From assembly GCA_024663395.1 (NCBI GenBank), contig JANFAH010000003.1, forward strand, positions 1,240,001-1,304,000: a DNA stretch of 64,000 nucleotides. The letters run 5' to 3'. The stretch is from Pisolithus tinctorius (taxonomy: Eukaryota > Basidiomycota > Agaricomycetes > Boletales > Pisolithaceae). A program made the translations under genes and the position numbers. Shown piece after piece: positions 1 through 10,229 of the stretch. The notes beneath the pieces were generated by a model. It searched no databases and was not told the origin of the DNA. It was given only the letters and a program-made list of their open reading frames with translations. The stretch's first letter is position 1; each line of letters starts with the position of its first letter.

Positions 1-489
1 GGATGTACAGGACGAAGAGATTCGGGTCAGGTTCTGAGGCTGGGGGACTTGGCGAGTACACCCATGAGCCTTCGCAGAGGAAGTGAGGAATGGTGACGGA
101 CGGTGCGAGGGTACAATGATAAGAAGCTAGTTCAAGTGTGACGAGACCTAAACAACAGGGTTTGTTGTAGGCTTGCACCAAGAACTAACAGAAGAGAAGA
201 AAGGAGAAGAGTACGTATCGTAACAGTCCACACTGTCCATGGCACTGTTCTCCACCTCATTGCTGTTCTCACCACTTTTCAGTGTCATCTTTTGTCTCTG
301 TCAACCTCCAAGGCCCTTCCTCTGTTCCCTCCACCACCTTCTGCCATCCATCGATTTCATTACAAAACCCTGTAGGTCTGCCCACCAAGCTGGCTTCATG
401 CCACTCAAACATCTTGAAGTTGACTTCATGTCACTGAGGTTGCCATGTATTCATATCTTTTTCTGTTCTTGTGAATTTCACTGATATTC
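1..489. other. Unassigned left flank
   Basis: No gene is recognisable here. Roughly the first 230 bases contain many CpG dinucleotides; from about 240 on CpG is rare, as in most of the following repeats. The change may mark the edge of the decayed repeat cluster. A short open frame at 239-484 has no recognisable protein features and is not called. Confidence 0.4.
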
Positions 490-2860
490 CTGAGGTGTGC
501 ATGATCTTATCAAAGAGGGAGAACCATCCTAAAGCAGAGTGATGCCTACATTGATGCAGAAGAGATAAGTTCTTTTACCATTTCTACTCTCCTGAACATC
601 TCGCTGATATTTCCCAGTTGGCTAGCATTTTTCTCATCTTATCCACTTCATCTCATACAGTGGCTCAAAAAACTGACCGCATGTTTGTATGTTTTACATT
701 AGTTATGACTAAACACAATAACCCCTAACCCTAGCCCTAAACCATGAGTGTATGAAATAGGGTACTTACTCTTGGCTTTCTATTGGTCCATGAATCAAGT
801 AGTTTGGATAGGAATTGATAGAATAGCAGCCATTTGAAAATGACATGTCATGTGGTCAGTTTGTTGACTTTAAGTTTTGATTACATAGTTTTGAGTTTAA
901 CAAAGTTTAAAATGCTGTGAGGTGCTTACTAATGCTTACATGGTATATCACATGGTCTATTTGATGATTTGTCATCATACAAACAATGCCAAACAATGAA
1001 TTGGGACCATCAAGGCTCCCTCTTCTACCCCAACTCATGAAACCATCCTCCTGGTCCATCTGGGCCATTTTCTCAGAGTAATCCCCATAAATATTGGTGC
1101 CCACTACAGTAATGTCATCAGGGTATATGTCCAACACAATCAAACCCTTAAAAAATCTGCTTTCAGTCATCCCTGTGCTGTTTCCCCCACCCATACCTGA
1201 TATGTTCTGCAACTAATCAGTACTGAGACAGCTGGAAATGCCATGGAGGTCAATCTGGCACATCAGAAAATGATGAACAAACAAAACACCTTTTAACCAG
1301 TACATTTTCACCACAGTACAATTAGTTTCAATGCTGGGGTGAGACAAAACATTCCTGTGCACTTCAGGTGGCATGGGAAGCATGGCTAGACTGTGCTCTC
1401 AGCTCTCTCAGCTGACTGTGGATGACTGGGAATGGGTGATTTGGTCATATAAGAACATAGGTAATACCCAGGCCTAGATGGATTGATGGAATCTCCTTCC
1501 TAGCAGTTCAGTGGACTATCCCCCCCAGGGCACCTGGACTGTAATGAGGGTTTTCAGCTCACCCTAGCCCTCAACCCAGCACCCTTGAGGTGGAAACCCA
1601 CTGGATAAGAGGTGATTGGATTGTTGGTCATGTTTTAGAGTGCCAGATTAACCATCATGGCTTTTTCAGCATTCTCAGTACTGATTAGTTGCGGAACATA
1701 TCAGGTATGGGTGGGGGAAACAGCACAGGGATGACTGAAAGCAGATTTTTTAAGGGTTTGATTGTGTTGGACATATACCCTGATGACATTACTGTAGTGG
1801 GCACCAATATTTATGGGGATTACTCTGAGAAAATGGCCCAGATGGACCAGGAGGATGGTTTCATGAGTTGGGGTAGAAGAGGGAGCCTTGATGGTCCCAA
1901 TTCATTGTTTGGCATTGTTTGTATGATGACAAATCATCAAATAGACCATGTGATATACCATGTAAGCATTAGTAAGCACCTCACAGCATTTTAAACTTTG
2001 TTAAACTCAAAACTATGTAATCAAAACTTAAAGTCAAAAAACTGACCACATGACATGTCATTTTCAAATGGCTGCTATTCTATCAATTCCTATCCAAATC
2101 ACTTGATTCATGGACCAATAGAAAGCCAAGAGTCAGTACCCTATTTCATACACTCATGGTTTAGGGCTAGGGTTAGGGGTTATTGTGTTTAGTCATAACT
2201 AATGTAAAACATACAAACATGTGGTCAGTTTTTTGAGCCACTGTATTACAATGAGTGGTATGTGTTTACTTGTCCTGTCTGACATGCCTCCTCTACATAC
2301 ATTATATAGTAGATCGTATCACTATAACATTGAGAAAGAGCCGTCCTAAAGAGGAGTGGTGCCTACATTGATGCAGAAGAGATAAGTCCTTTTACTATTT
2401 CTATTTTCCTCAACATTGCGCTGATATTTTCCATTTGACTAGCTTTTATCTCATCTCATCTGCTTCATCTCATATTACAATGAGTGGTATGTGTTTACTC
2501 ATCCTGTCCGATGCACCTCCTCTACATACTTTATATAGTAGATCGTATCACTATTATCAAAAAGAGTGAGTCATCCCTGTCTGACATGCCTCCTCTACAT
2601 ACTGTATGTAGTAGATCATATCACTATATCAAAGAGAGAGAGCTGTCCTAAAGCAGAGTGGTGCCTACATTGATGCAGAAGAGGTAAGTCCTTTTACCAT
2701 TTCTACTCTCCTGAACATTGCACTGATATTTTCTGTTTGGCTAGCATTTATCTCATCTTATCCACTTCGTCTCATAATACAATGAGTGGTATGTGTTTAC
2801 TCATCCTGTCTGATGTGCCTCCTCTACATATTTTATATAGTAGATCATATCATTATCCTT
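490..2860 (+). repeat. Tandem array of ~220-bp repeats, split by a palindromic element
   Basis: Related units recur at about 490-657, 2246-2474, 2475-2573 (partial), 2574-2778 and 2779-2860 (partial). Shared blocks include the phrase around ACAATGAGTGGTATG, the block CCTCCTCTACATAC followed by TATATAGTAGATC, and the block TGCCTACATTGATGCAGAAG followed by GGCTAGCATTTATCTCATC. The first unit is separated from the rest only by the insertion at 658-2243. No coding function is seen; CpG is almost absent. Confidence 0.8.
658..2243. mobile_element. Giant palindromic TA-flanked element, copy 1 (non-autonomous, Tc1/mariner-like ends)
   Basis: The whole 1586-bp element is one inverted repeat. It starts CAGTGGCTCAAAAAACTGAC and ends with the complement, flanked on both sides by TA (656-657, 2244-2245). 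The arms are near-identical for about 570 bases and more diverged towards the centre (about 1240-1660). The same 101-residue frame is therefore open in both arms (1212-907 minus and 1689-1994 plus), but this is forced by the palindrome and no DDE transposase motif is visible. An inward-facing copy of the terminal motif lies about 215 bp from each end (849-871 and 2034-2052). A TA duplication and CAGTG ends fit the Tc1/mariner superfamily; mobilisation by another element's transposase is inferred. The insertion interrupts a tandem repeat unit. Confidence 0.85.
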
Positions 2861-4167
2861 GTTCATCAGATCTGGCCTATGAACTACTGTGCAATGCTGT
2901 TCACCACTGAGGCCAAAACTAACCTTCAATGTGACTGTTCCTTGAACTACACTGGTAACAACACTTCATCTCACATCACAATCTGTGGTATGTGTTTCTC
3001 TCTGTCTCTGCATCGTTTCTTTTTGACATACCTTCCTATCATAGATATGTTTTACAATCTGTCTTCATCAGGTCTACTGATGTTGCTTACCGAACAGAGG
3101 GTCAAAAATATGCTTCCATGCTTCCATGCTTCCATGCCCTGAACTAGTTTGTTTGCTCACATCAACATGTAATCATTTGGTCATCATTCCCTTGTGTAGC
3201 TGCAGTGCTGGTAGTACCCACATCTGGGTAAGTTAAGGTGCCAGCAGATGCTCTGTTACCATTATATATATATATTACTTCCCTCTGGCTTGAAACACGG
3301 ACTCTACCAGCTAACTTATCAGCCTGGAGTTTCTAACAAAGTGCATCAGTTTTTCTTTTATCATAATCTTGTTGATGTGTTTTTTTTCAGTTATTAAATT
3401 TTGTTCTGTCAACCCTGTGTCATTGCTGTTTGTTCATTCCATTGACCCTGTGTTGTTTGACATTTTCCCTTGATGGCCATAAGGTTTGACGAGTCAGCCA
3501 GGAAGAAGCTGGTGCCAGTTCAAAAGAGGTGCATACACCTTTTGGCCAAAAAACATAAATAGGCACTAACTTGCTTTCCTCCTCATCTCTTTTTCTACCC
3601 CCAGTCATTTGTTGAATCACTGACCATGTCCACTCCTTTTTGCTCTTCATTTGTTTTTATACTCTTGCTTGAATTCCAATCAGCAAGGAACCAGGTGACT
3701 ACATGTTTCCAGAGAACTCCCCCACTGTGTGACTGCATGTCTGCTGTGTGATTCTCGCTGTGCCTCCATGAATGTCACCCTCTGATCCCTCTATGAAGAT
3801 TGGCCCCCCCGTTGGGGTTCACAGGTCAAAAAGAATCAAGGGTACTGCAACATCACCTGGTAAAATACAACCCAGGCAAGGTGCGAAGAAGCGCCATTGC
3901 GCCATCAAACCCAGTACATATGCATAATTTACCCTGTCTTCCATTCTCGTGTTCAACCTCCTTCCAGCAGCACCAACTGGAAACCACAATACTGGTCCTG
4001 AGGTTAGAGCTGCATTAGGTCTCTTTTTTTTTGGCTTGCTGACCTTCATTTTCAGGAGGCTGGATCTAGCTTAGCTCGACATCCAACTCACAAGCCACAT
4101 CCACAGTGTCCCTCGCAAGGTTTAACAGAAAAGGAGTGCAAAGAAGAGTATCTCAATTCCTTTTGCT
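2861..4167. other. No gene recognised
   Basis: CpG-poor sequence with scattered short open frames and a short TA microsatellite near 3263. None of the frames shows recognisable domain motifs or a convincing exon-intron structure. Confidence 0.4.
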
Positions 4168-6705
4168 TGACGATGGTTCCACTGAAAGACAGTACAAAAT
4201 TGGACTGCTGTACTGCCCTTGAGCAGCTCTGTGGAGGCATGATCACTATGCAGGATATAGTCAATGAGGATGATCATTCAGTGTTGCTGCTAGCTGTCCC
4301 CTCCAATACTCCTTCAGACAATGAGGATCATCATAAACAATGTAAGTTTGTATTTTCTTGTGACCATATTCCCTCTCAACATCACCACTAGCTGTCCCCC
4401 CCTGTACCACTTCAGATGCACATCTGCACCATGGCCTCCAGAGTGTGTCCAACAATGAGGATGATCATGAACAATGTAAGTTTGTATCTATATGCAACCA
4501 TACCTCTTCTCAACATCACTACCAGCTGTCCCCCCCAATATCCCTTCAGATGTGCATTTGTCCCATGCCCTTCAGAACATGTCCAGTGACAAGGATGATT
4601 GTGAGCATTGGAAGTTTGTACCCTATGAAGTCATATTCCCCTTAAAGGCTGACCCCCAAATGCCCCTTCAGCTTGTCACCTGCCCTGTACCCCTCAGAAG
4701 GTCTCCTACAACAACCAGTCAATGGAGAGTGAAGAAGATGAGCAAGCGGTGGCAGTTGTTATGCATAGTGAAGACCCTGCTGACTTCAGAGAAGTTTACC
4801 ATGCAAGCAATGTCGACCACCAACCCTCAGGTATTGTATTTAATGGCACTACTTTTATTTACATAGCACTTATACTCCAAACAGACAACAGTGATGACAA
4901 ACATAGTGACAGTGACTGGTCCACCACCATGAGGTACAACCTTAAATGTCAGCAGATGGCAAGAGAAATTCAAGCTGGGAATTATGACCTTGACACTCAT
5001 CCATCCACCCCTCCTCTTGACTTTCCTTCTTCTGAAGATACTGCGGACACTGAAGGTACTGCAGACACTGAAGATACTGGTGAACTTAGAAAGCACAAAG
5101 GGAAATCTACTCATATTCTGCCCAAGGTCAGTAGATGCTCTGAATCCAATGAGGATGGGCTTGCTGCAGAGAATGGGCCCCCAACTTTAAGGTGTGGTAG
5201 GCTCCCCATCGATGCCTTACAGAAGGCACAGGCACTCAGTGCACACACCACTCAAGAGGCCCAAGCCATTGCCAATGAATATGGAAAAACACTTGTGTCA
5301 ATTATGGCCACTGCTGGGCTCACTACTAAGGCTACCCAGGCTGAATCAGTTTGGAACATACATCAGGCTTGGTATGTGAGTACCAACTCTAAATTGTCCA
5401 ATGGTGAGGACCTTTGTGTTCATTTCCCTCCTCAATCCTGACTTGGTCATAGAATCCATGAATGATTACTACAGCCACCAGATGAAACATTATGAGAGTC
5501 ATAAAGATGAGGGAGAACATCTTGAGCTGTGGGCGAAAATTTGGAAGTTCTGGAATGAGAGTATCAACAGTACCAAGGACATGAGTTCAAAGGCAATGGT
5601 TGGCCAGGTAATGATGTGCAGGGATTCCTTCACACAATCAGTTCATGGTGTTCCCCTTTCCCCCCCCCTGTTTTTTTTTTTCTGATTCATGGCATAATTA
5701 TATCTTTGTGCAGGCGCAAACATGGAGTAATGTGGAGGGCATCCATGTTTTTGGATGTGTCATTTATAGTGGAAATGATGAAGCTGCATGCCAGGCTCAA
5801 GGTGTCTTTGCTGGCTCTTCACTCTGCATGCAACTTGCAAGTGAGAGGCAGACAAATGTTGTGAAATTATTGGATTTTCTCTCTATGATTATCAAGTGAG
5901 TACAATCATTGCGGGTTGGGTTTACACTGACAATTTACTCTAGATATAAAATCCTTGACTCTGCTGCTTCTGTCCTGCTACCCAACTTTGCCTTGTTATT
6001 GCAAAAGTCAAATGACCATGCTCTTGCATTACAATCCCAGGAAGTCAGATGCAATTGAAATCGGCATATCTTACCCCTGATGATCTCACAGAAGTTCCAT
6101 AAGTCACTACAACTATCTCTGTCTGATCTACTAGCTGAAGCCCCACAGATGAAGCTGAGATCAAGTGTGGGCAGAAGAACATTCCATGGAAGGTGCTGCT
6201 AGACCTGCTCTTTGTCCACAAGCATACCATTGATGATTGGCCAGCTGGAGTTCTGGCAGTTGGTCCTGATTTCAATGTGAAGTGCCTCAATGCCAACAAG
6301 CTCCATGCTCTCACTGTTCTGTTTTTGAAAGAGCAAATGGAACAAGATTACAATTTGGAGGCTCCAGCAGAGGAGGAAGAAGACCACTTTGTGCCAGTAC
6401 CTGCTTTGTCATTTTATCTCAAGCATTGGACAGCTGGTGAGTATAACTGATCTTGCACAATTATGCTGGCCTGACCAACATGAATTATTCAGACCAGCCT
6501 CAGCTGTTGCACGAAGCTGACCCAAAAGCCTTTAACATTCCATTAGTAGTGAATATGCTTCATCACTCCCTTTGCCTCATTTCCGACTCGCAAGCATTTG
6601 TCAAAGCACTCCCCCCAACAATGCACCAAAAGGGCCCTGACCAGGAGGCAGCCCCTTGTCTCCCCCCACCCCCAGCTGAAGCACAACCCCACCCATGCAC
6701 ATGAG
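4168..6705 (+). pseudogene. Degenerate multi-exon gene of unknown function
   Basis: A spliced gene can be followed on the plus strand. The best exons are about 4722-5403, 5453-5640, 5714-5895 and 5944-6050, then about 6083-6440 and 6500-6705. Introns at 5404-5452, 5641-5713 and 5896-5943 have GT-AG ends and join frames cleanly. The product has an acidic Ser/Asp-rich stretch with repeats of the type DTEGTADTEDT, then regions containing QAQGVFAGSSLCMQLASERQ and HTIDDWPAGVLAVGPDFNVK. I do not recognise a catalytic domain. The style and location suggest a basidiomycete TE-associated family, but that is inference. Decay: an in-frame TGA near 6054 and a one-base frameshift near 6170. The 5' end is uncertain because the upstream exons are repeated. 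Confidence 0.55.
4260..4625 (+). repeat. Repeated exon-intron unit in the degenerate gene
   Basis: Three related stretches carry an acidic exon end (AATGAGGATGATCATGAACA-like), then AATGTAAGTTTGTA as a donor-like site, then a short pyrimidine-rich intron and an acceptor before GCTGTCCCCCC. The third copy has lost the GT donor (GGAAGTTTGTA near 4609). This looks like tandem duplication of one exon with its intron. Confidence 0.55.
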
Positions 6706-7129
6706 GCCATGCAGCACCAAACACCCGCAATGCTCGTCAACCCCCTCCAGCATCCAAGTATTTACCTCTTCCTCCCTCATCACTGCCTGACAACTCACCT
6801 TGCTCGTCTCCTCCACGAGCTATGCATGATCCTGCTCTGGTAGCATGTCATCTACAACATGGTGCCTCCCACAGCCACTCTCCAACCCTGCACTCCCACC
6901 AATCACAGAAGCGTCGTTGAGAATATCCAGAAGATGGAAGCAAGAATGATGCAGGCCCATCACAGGGAAGGTCCCATCACAGGTATGCTGTTAGTCTGAC
7001 CTGACTGCATTATACTGACCCAATGCAGTGTGGTTCAGTATGTTTATCAGAGCCCCCCATGCAAGAGACACCACTATCCATCTGATGATGAAGATGGCTA
7101 CCCCCATAATCATTATATCCACTACTGAG

Positions 7130-7620
7130 GTATGTTATGTACACCTATGTTACATACCCCCATCTTCACTGATTACATGCATAACCCAGTGCTCATTGAT
7201 GATACCCCCCTCCCCATTCATTAGTACTATGGACACTGATCCTTACCTTTCAGCAAGCACCACCCCACATGGCTGTTGCTGCAGAGGTATGTCATATGCA
7301 TTTCGATTACCATCTCATCCCCACTGATTCTATGCATGGCCCAGTTGCTCGCCAATGATACCCTTCCTACCCTTGTACTTTCCATTCGTTAACACTGTAG
7401 ATACAGAGTCAAAGACTTCATCCCCACTGACTCTATACATGGCCCAGTGTTTGCCAATGATACCCTTCCTACCCTCATACTTCCCATTCATTAACACTGT
7501 AGATACAGAGTCAAAGACTTCATCCCCACTAATTCTATACATGGCCCAGTGTTTGCCAATGATACCCTTCCTACCCTCATACTTCCCATTCATTAATGCT
7601 GTAGATACAGAGTCAAAGGC
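7130..7620. repeat. 102/103-bp tandem repeat
   Basis: The block CATGGCCCAGTGTTTGCCAATG followed by ACCCTTCCTACCC and AGATACAGAGTCAAAG repeats with starts near 7336, 7439 and 7541 (period 103, then 102). More diverged copies lie to the left from about 7130. The period is divisible by three, so frames stay open on both strands; I do not read that as coding. The rest of 6706-7771 shows nothing recognisable. Confidence 0.8.
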
Positions 7621-7771
7621 TTTGTTTAATCTTACAGTATGTTGCCTTACATAATGTGTTGCTGGATGCCTCAAAGTCCAGTCTGAAATTTGGTTTGTCC
7701 TGTGTGTTTTTGCTGGACTGGTGACACCTATCTTGTTGGAGATTATAAAGTGCCAGTGTGGTGGTGACTTA

Positions 7772-7808
7772 CATCAGGAAATTAACAAAGTACTATCCGT
7801 ACTTATTT
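7772..7808 (+). repeat. Left inverted repeat of the proposed Plavaka 1 element
   Basis: Begins CATCAGGAAATTAACAAA and continues through TACTATCC to ACTTATTT. Its reverse complement occurs at 44685-44721 with about three mismatches. GACTTATTT-like motifs recur just inside both copies, as expected of subterminal repeats. Confidence 0.6.
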
Positions 7809-8436
7809 TAGCACCAATTGTCAAATAAGCATGGATAGTGCCGCGACTTATTTACGTAGATCCTTCACCCATCTGGGCTTTTTTGCCTATTCACTTAATG
7901 ACTTTTTTGACTTATTTGTATTATTCTACTATCCATGCTATCCATGGCACGTTGTTCTTGTTATACATACCTACCTTTTTCATTATTTTAATCGGTCACA
8001 CACTTATCAGGTTAGAAACACGATAGGTATTGAGAGTGGAGGAGTACCAAACATTAAACAAATGTAGAAATTGTAGTCGCAAGTCGGGGATGACAGAAGG
8101 TGATAGCGAAGCAGCTACGAACATGAATTGATGCAGATTAGAGAGCAGTGATAATGACTGGTTTGAAGGAGGGGGAAGAAGGGCACATGCAAAAAAAAAA
8201 ACTGTGGATGCGCGACAAGGATTCTGTCAAACTAAGTCAGTAAACCATGTAGAGACAAGGTATTTGTCCTACAGATATTCATGTGCTGATCTATGGACAT
8301 GCCAAGGTCTTCTGCCGCTGAATCAACTCAGAGACTACCATCATCCAACAAGGAATCCATGGCCAGCGAGACAAGGGCATTTGCCATGGAGACAATTTCT
8401 GTCAGTGCCAAATGATCACATTTAGCATCTGATGTA
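7809..8436. other. Subterminal non-coding region of Plavaka 1
   Basis: CTTATTT motifs recur near 7801, 7847 and 7910, and ATCCATG motifs near 7935-7955. No gene or splice structure is recognisable. CpG is more frequent here than in the flanking repeats. Confidence 0.4.
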
Positions 8437-10010
8437 CAGTGAGGGACAAAAGTGTTGCAATGTTTGTGAGGTGTGAATTGTTGCTGATGTAGCTTGGGCT
8501 ATTCTGCACAGATAATCATGATACCTATACCATTGGAAAGGGGTGACTCTAGGATTTCCAGAGCACTAAGGCTCAGTCAAAACAAAGCAATACATGCTGA
8601 GATACACCCTATTCTTTCCAAGAAGTGCATTGCAACGCTTTTGTCCCTGACTGGTGAAATCATGAAATGTGACCTTTTGATGGGATTGCGGGCATGGAGG
8701 ATGGGAAAAAATGCTTACATAATAAACCACATGATCATCCAGATGATTTGTCAGCATGTAAACAATGACAAACATTGGACTTGTACCATTAATCCTCCCT
8801 CTTTTACCACAACTCATGAAATCATCTCTCTAGCTCACATGGTCATTTTCTCAAGGAATTCTTATCAAATACTGGTGGCCACCACAGTGCCATCAGTATA
8901 ACATGCTCTCAGAACCATCAGGCCCTTAAAAAACCTGCTGTCAGTCATTTCCTGGACTGTTTCCCCCCCCATGCCTGATGTGTTCTGGGACTAATCAGTA
9001 CTTGGAAGGCTGAAAATGTTGTGGAGGTCAATCTGGCACTTCAGAACATGATGTACAAACCAGTCCCCTCTCAACCAATGCATTTCTAGCACAGGAAAAC
9101 ATTGATGGAAGTTGGGGTGAGACAAAACTTCCTTGTGCTCTGAGCACCATAAGAGGGTTCACTAGATCTTGCTCTGATCTGAACTGTAGATGACTGGGGA
9201 AGGATTATTTGGTCATATGTGACCAAAGGCAACATTCAGGGCCAGATGGAAGCACAGGATTCTGCTCCATGGCAGTTCAGTAGCATATCCTTCTGATGAC
9301 ACCCAGGGGTAAAGAGGATTTTGTCTTTCCCTAACTTCCATACCATTGTCCCTGTGCCAGAAATGCATTGGTTGAGAGGGGACTGGTTTGTACATCATGT
9401 TCTGAAGTGCCAGATTGACCTCCACAACATTTTCAGCCTTCCAAGTACTGATTAGTCCCAGAACACATCAGGCATGGGGGGGGGAAACAGTCCAGGAAAT
9501 GACTGACAGCAGGTTTTTTAAGGGCCTGATGGTTCTGAGAGCATGTTATACTGATGGCACTGTGGTGGCCACCAGTATTTGATAAGAATTCCTTGAGAAA
9601 ATGACCATGTGAGCTAGAGAGATGATTTCATGAGTTGTGGTAAAAGAGGGAGGATTAATGGTACAAGTCCAATGTTTGTCATTGTTTACATGCTGACAAA
9701 TCATCTGGATGATCATGTGGTTTATTATGTAAGCATTTTTTCCCATCCTCCATGCCCGCAATCCCATCAAAAGGTCACATTTCATGATTTCACCAGTCAG
9801 GGACAAAAGCGTTGCAATGCACTTCTTGGAAAGAATAGGGTGTATCTCAGCATGTATTGCTTTGTTTTGACTGAGCCTTAGTGCTCTGGAAATCCTAGAG
9901 TCACCCCTTTCCAATGGTATAGGTATCATGATTATCTGTGCAGAATAGCCCAAGCTACATCAGCAACAATTCACACCTCACAAACATTGCAATGCTTTTG
10001 TCCCTCACTG
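8437..10010. mobile_element. Giant palindromic TA-flanked element, copy 4
   Basis: A 1574-bp inverted repeat starting CAGTGAGGGACAAAAGTGTT, flanked by TA at 8435-8436 and 10011-10012. The arms match over most of their length (for example around 8494-8901 and 9546-9953, giving the same 135-residue frame on opposite strands). An inward-facing copy of the terminal motif at 8628-8653 matches 24 of 26 bases of the end, including the outermost CAG, and is mirrored near 9794-9819. The terminal 217 bp is therefore itself a unit with inverted ends. DNA in each arm is related to the other palindromes (ATTGTTTACATGCTGACAAA). No transposase is encoded. It sits just downstream of the minus-strand accessory gene. 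Confidence 0.85.
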
Positions 10011-10229
10011 TATAATAGTGCCTGGTACACATTCCCAGTTTTGCTCTGAGAATGCCAGGGCAGCAGATGATTCCTTCCCAGATGTCCTGTTGAGTTTGAG
10101 GGGAGTCTTTGCAGTGGCCTTGCCCCAGGTGCTGATCTGGTTGTTGACGTCCATGTCACCCCTTTGGAATAGTTGAATGGCATGCTCAAGCTAAAACCTT
10201 TTGTTACTATGCAATCTGATGGGCAAAAT

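Noticed and set aside
907..1994. Paired identical 101-residue ORFs in palindromes 1 and 2 as duplicated genes
   Set aside because: They are mirror images forced by the inverted repeat; the frame is interrupted in copies 3 and 4 and no domain is recognisable.
658..2243. Palindromes as sequencing or assembly artefacts
   Set aside because: Four copies at unrelated sites, each with TA flanks, diverged inner cores and clean junctions (one with an empty-site copy) argue against artefact, though long-read proof is not available here.
7330..7674. Minus-strand 114-residue ORF over the 102-bp repeat
   Set aside because: Repeat period is divisible by three and the plus strand is equally open; no protein features.
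8494..9953. Paired 135-residue ORFs in palindrome 4
   Set aside because: Same reason: opposite arms of one palindrome, read antisense to the segment shared with the other copies.
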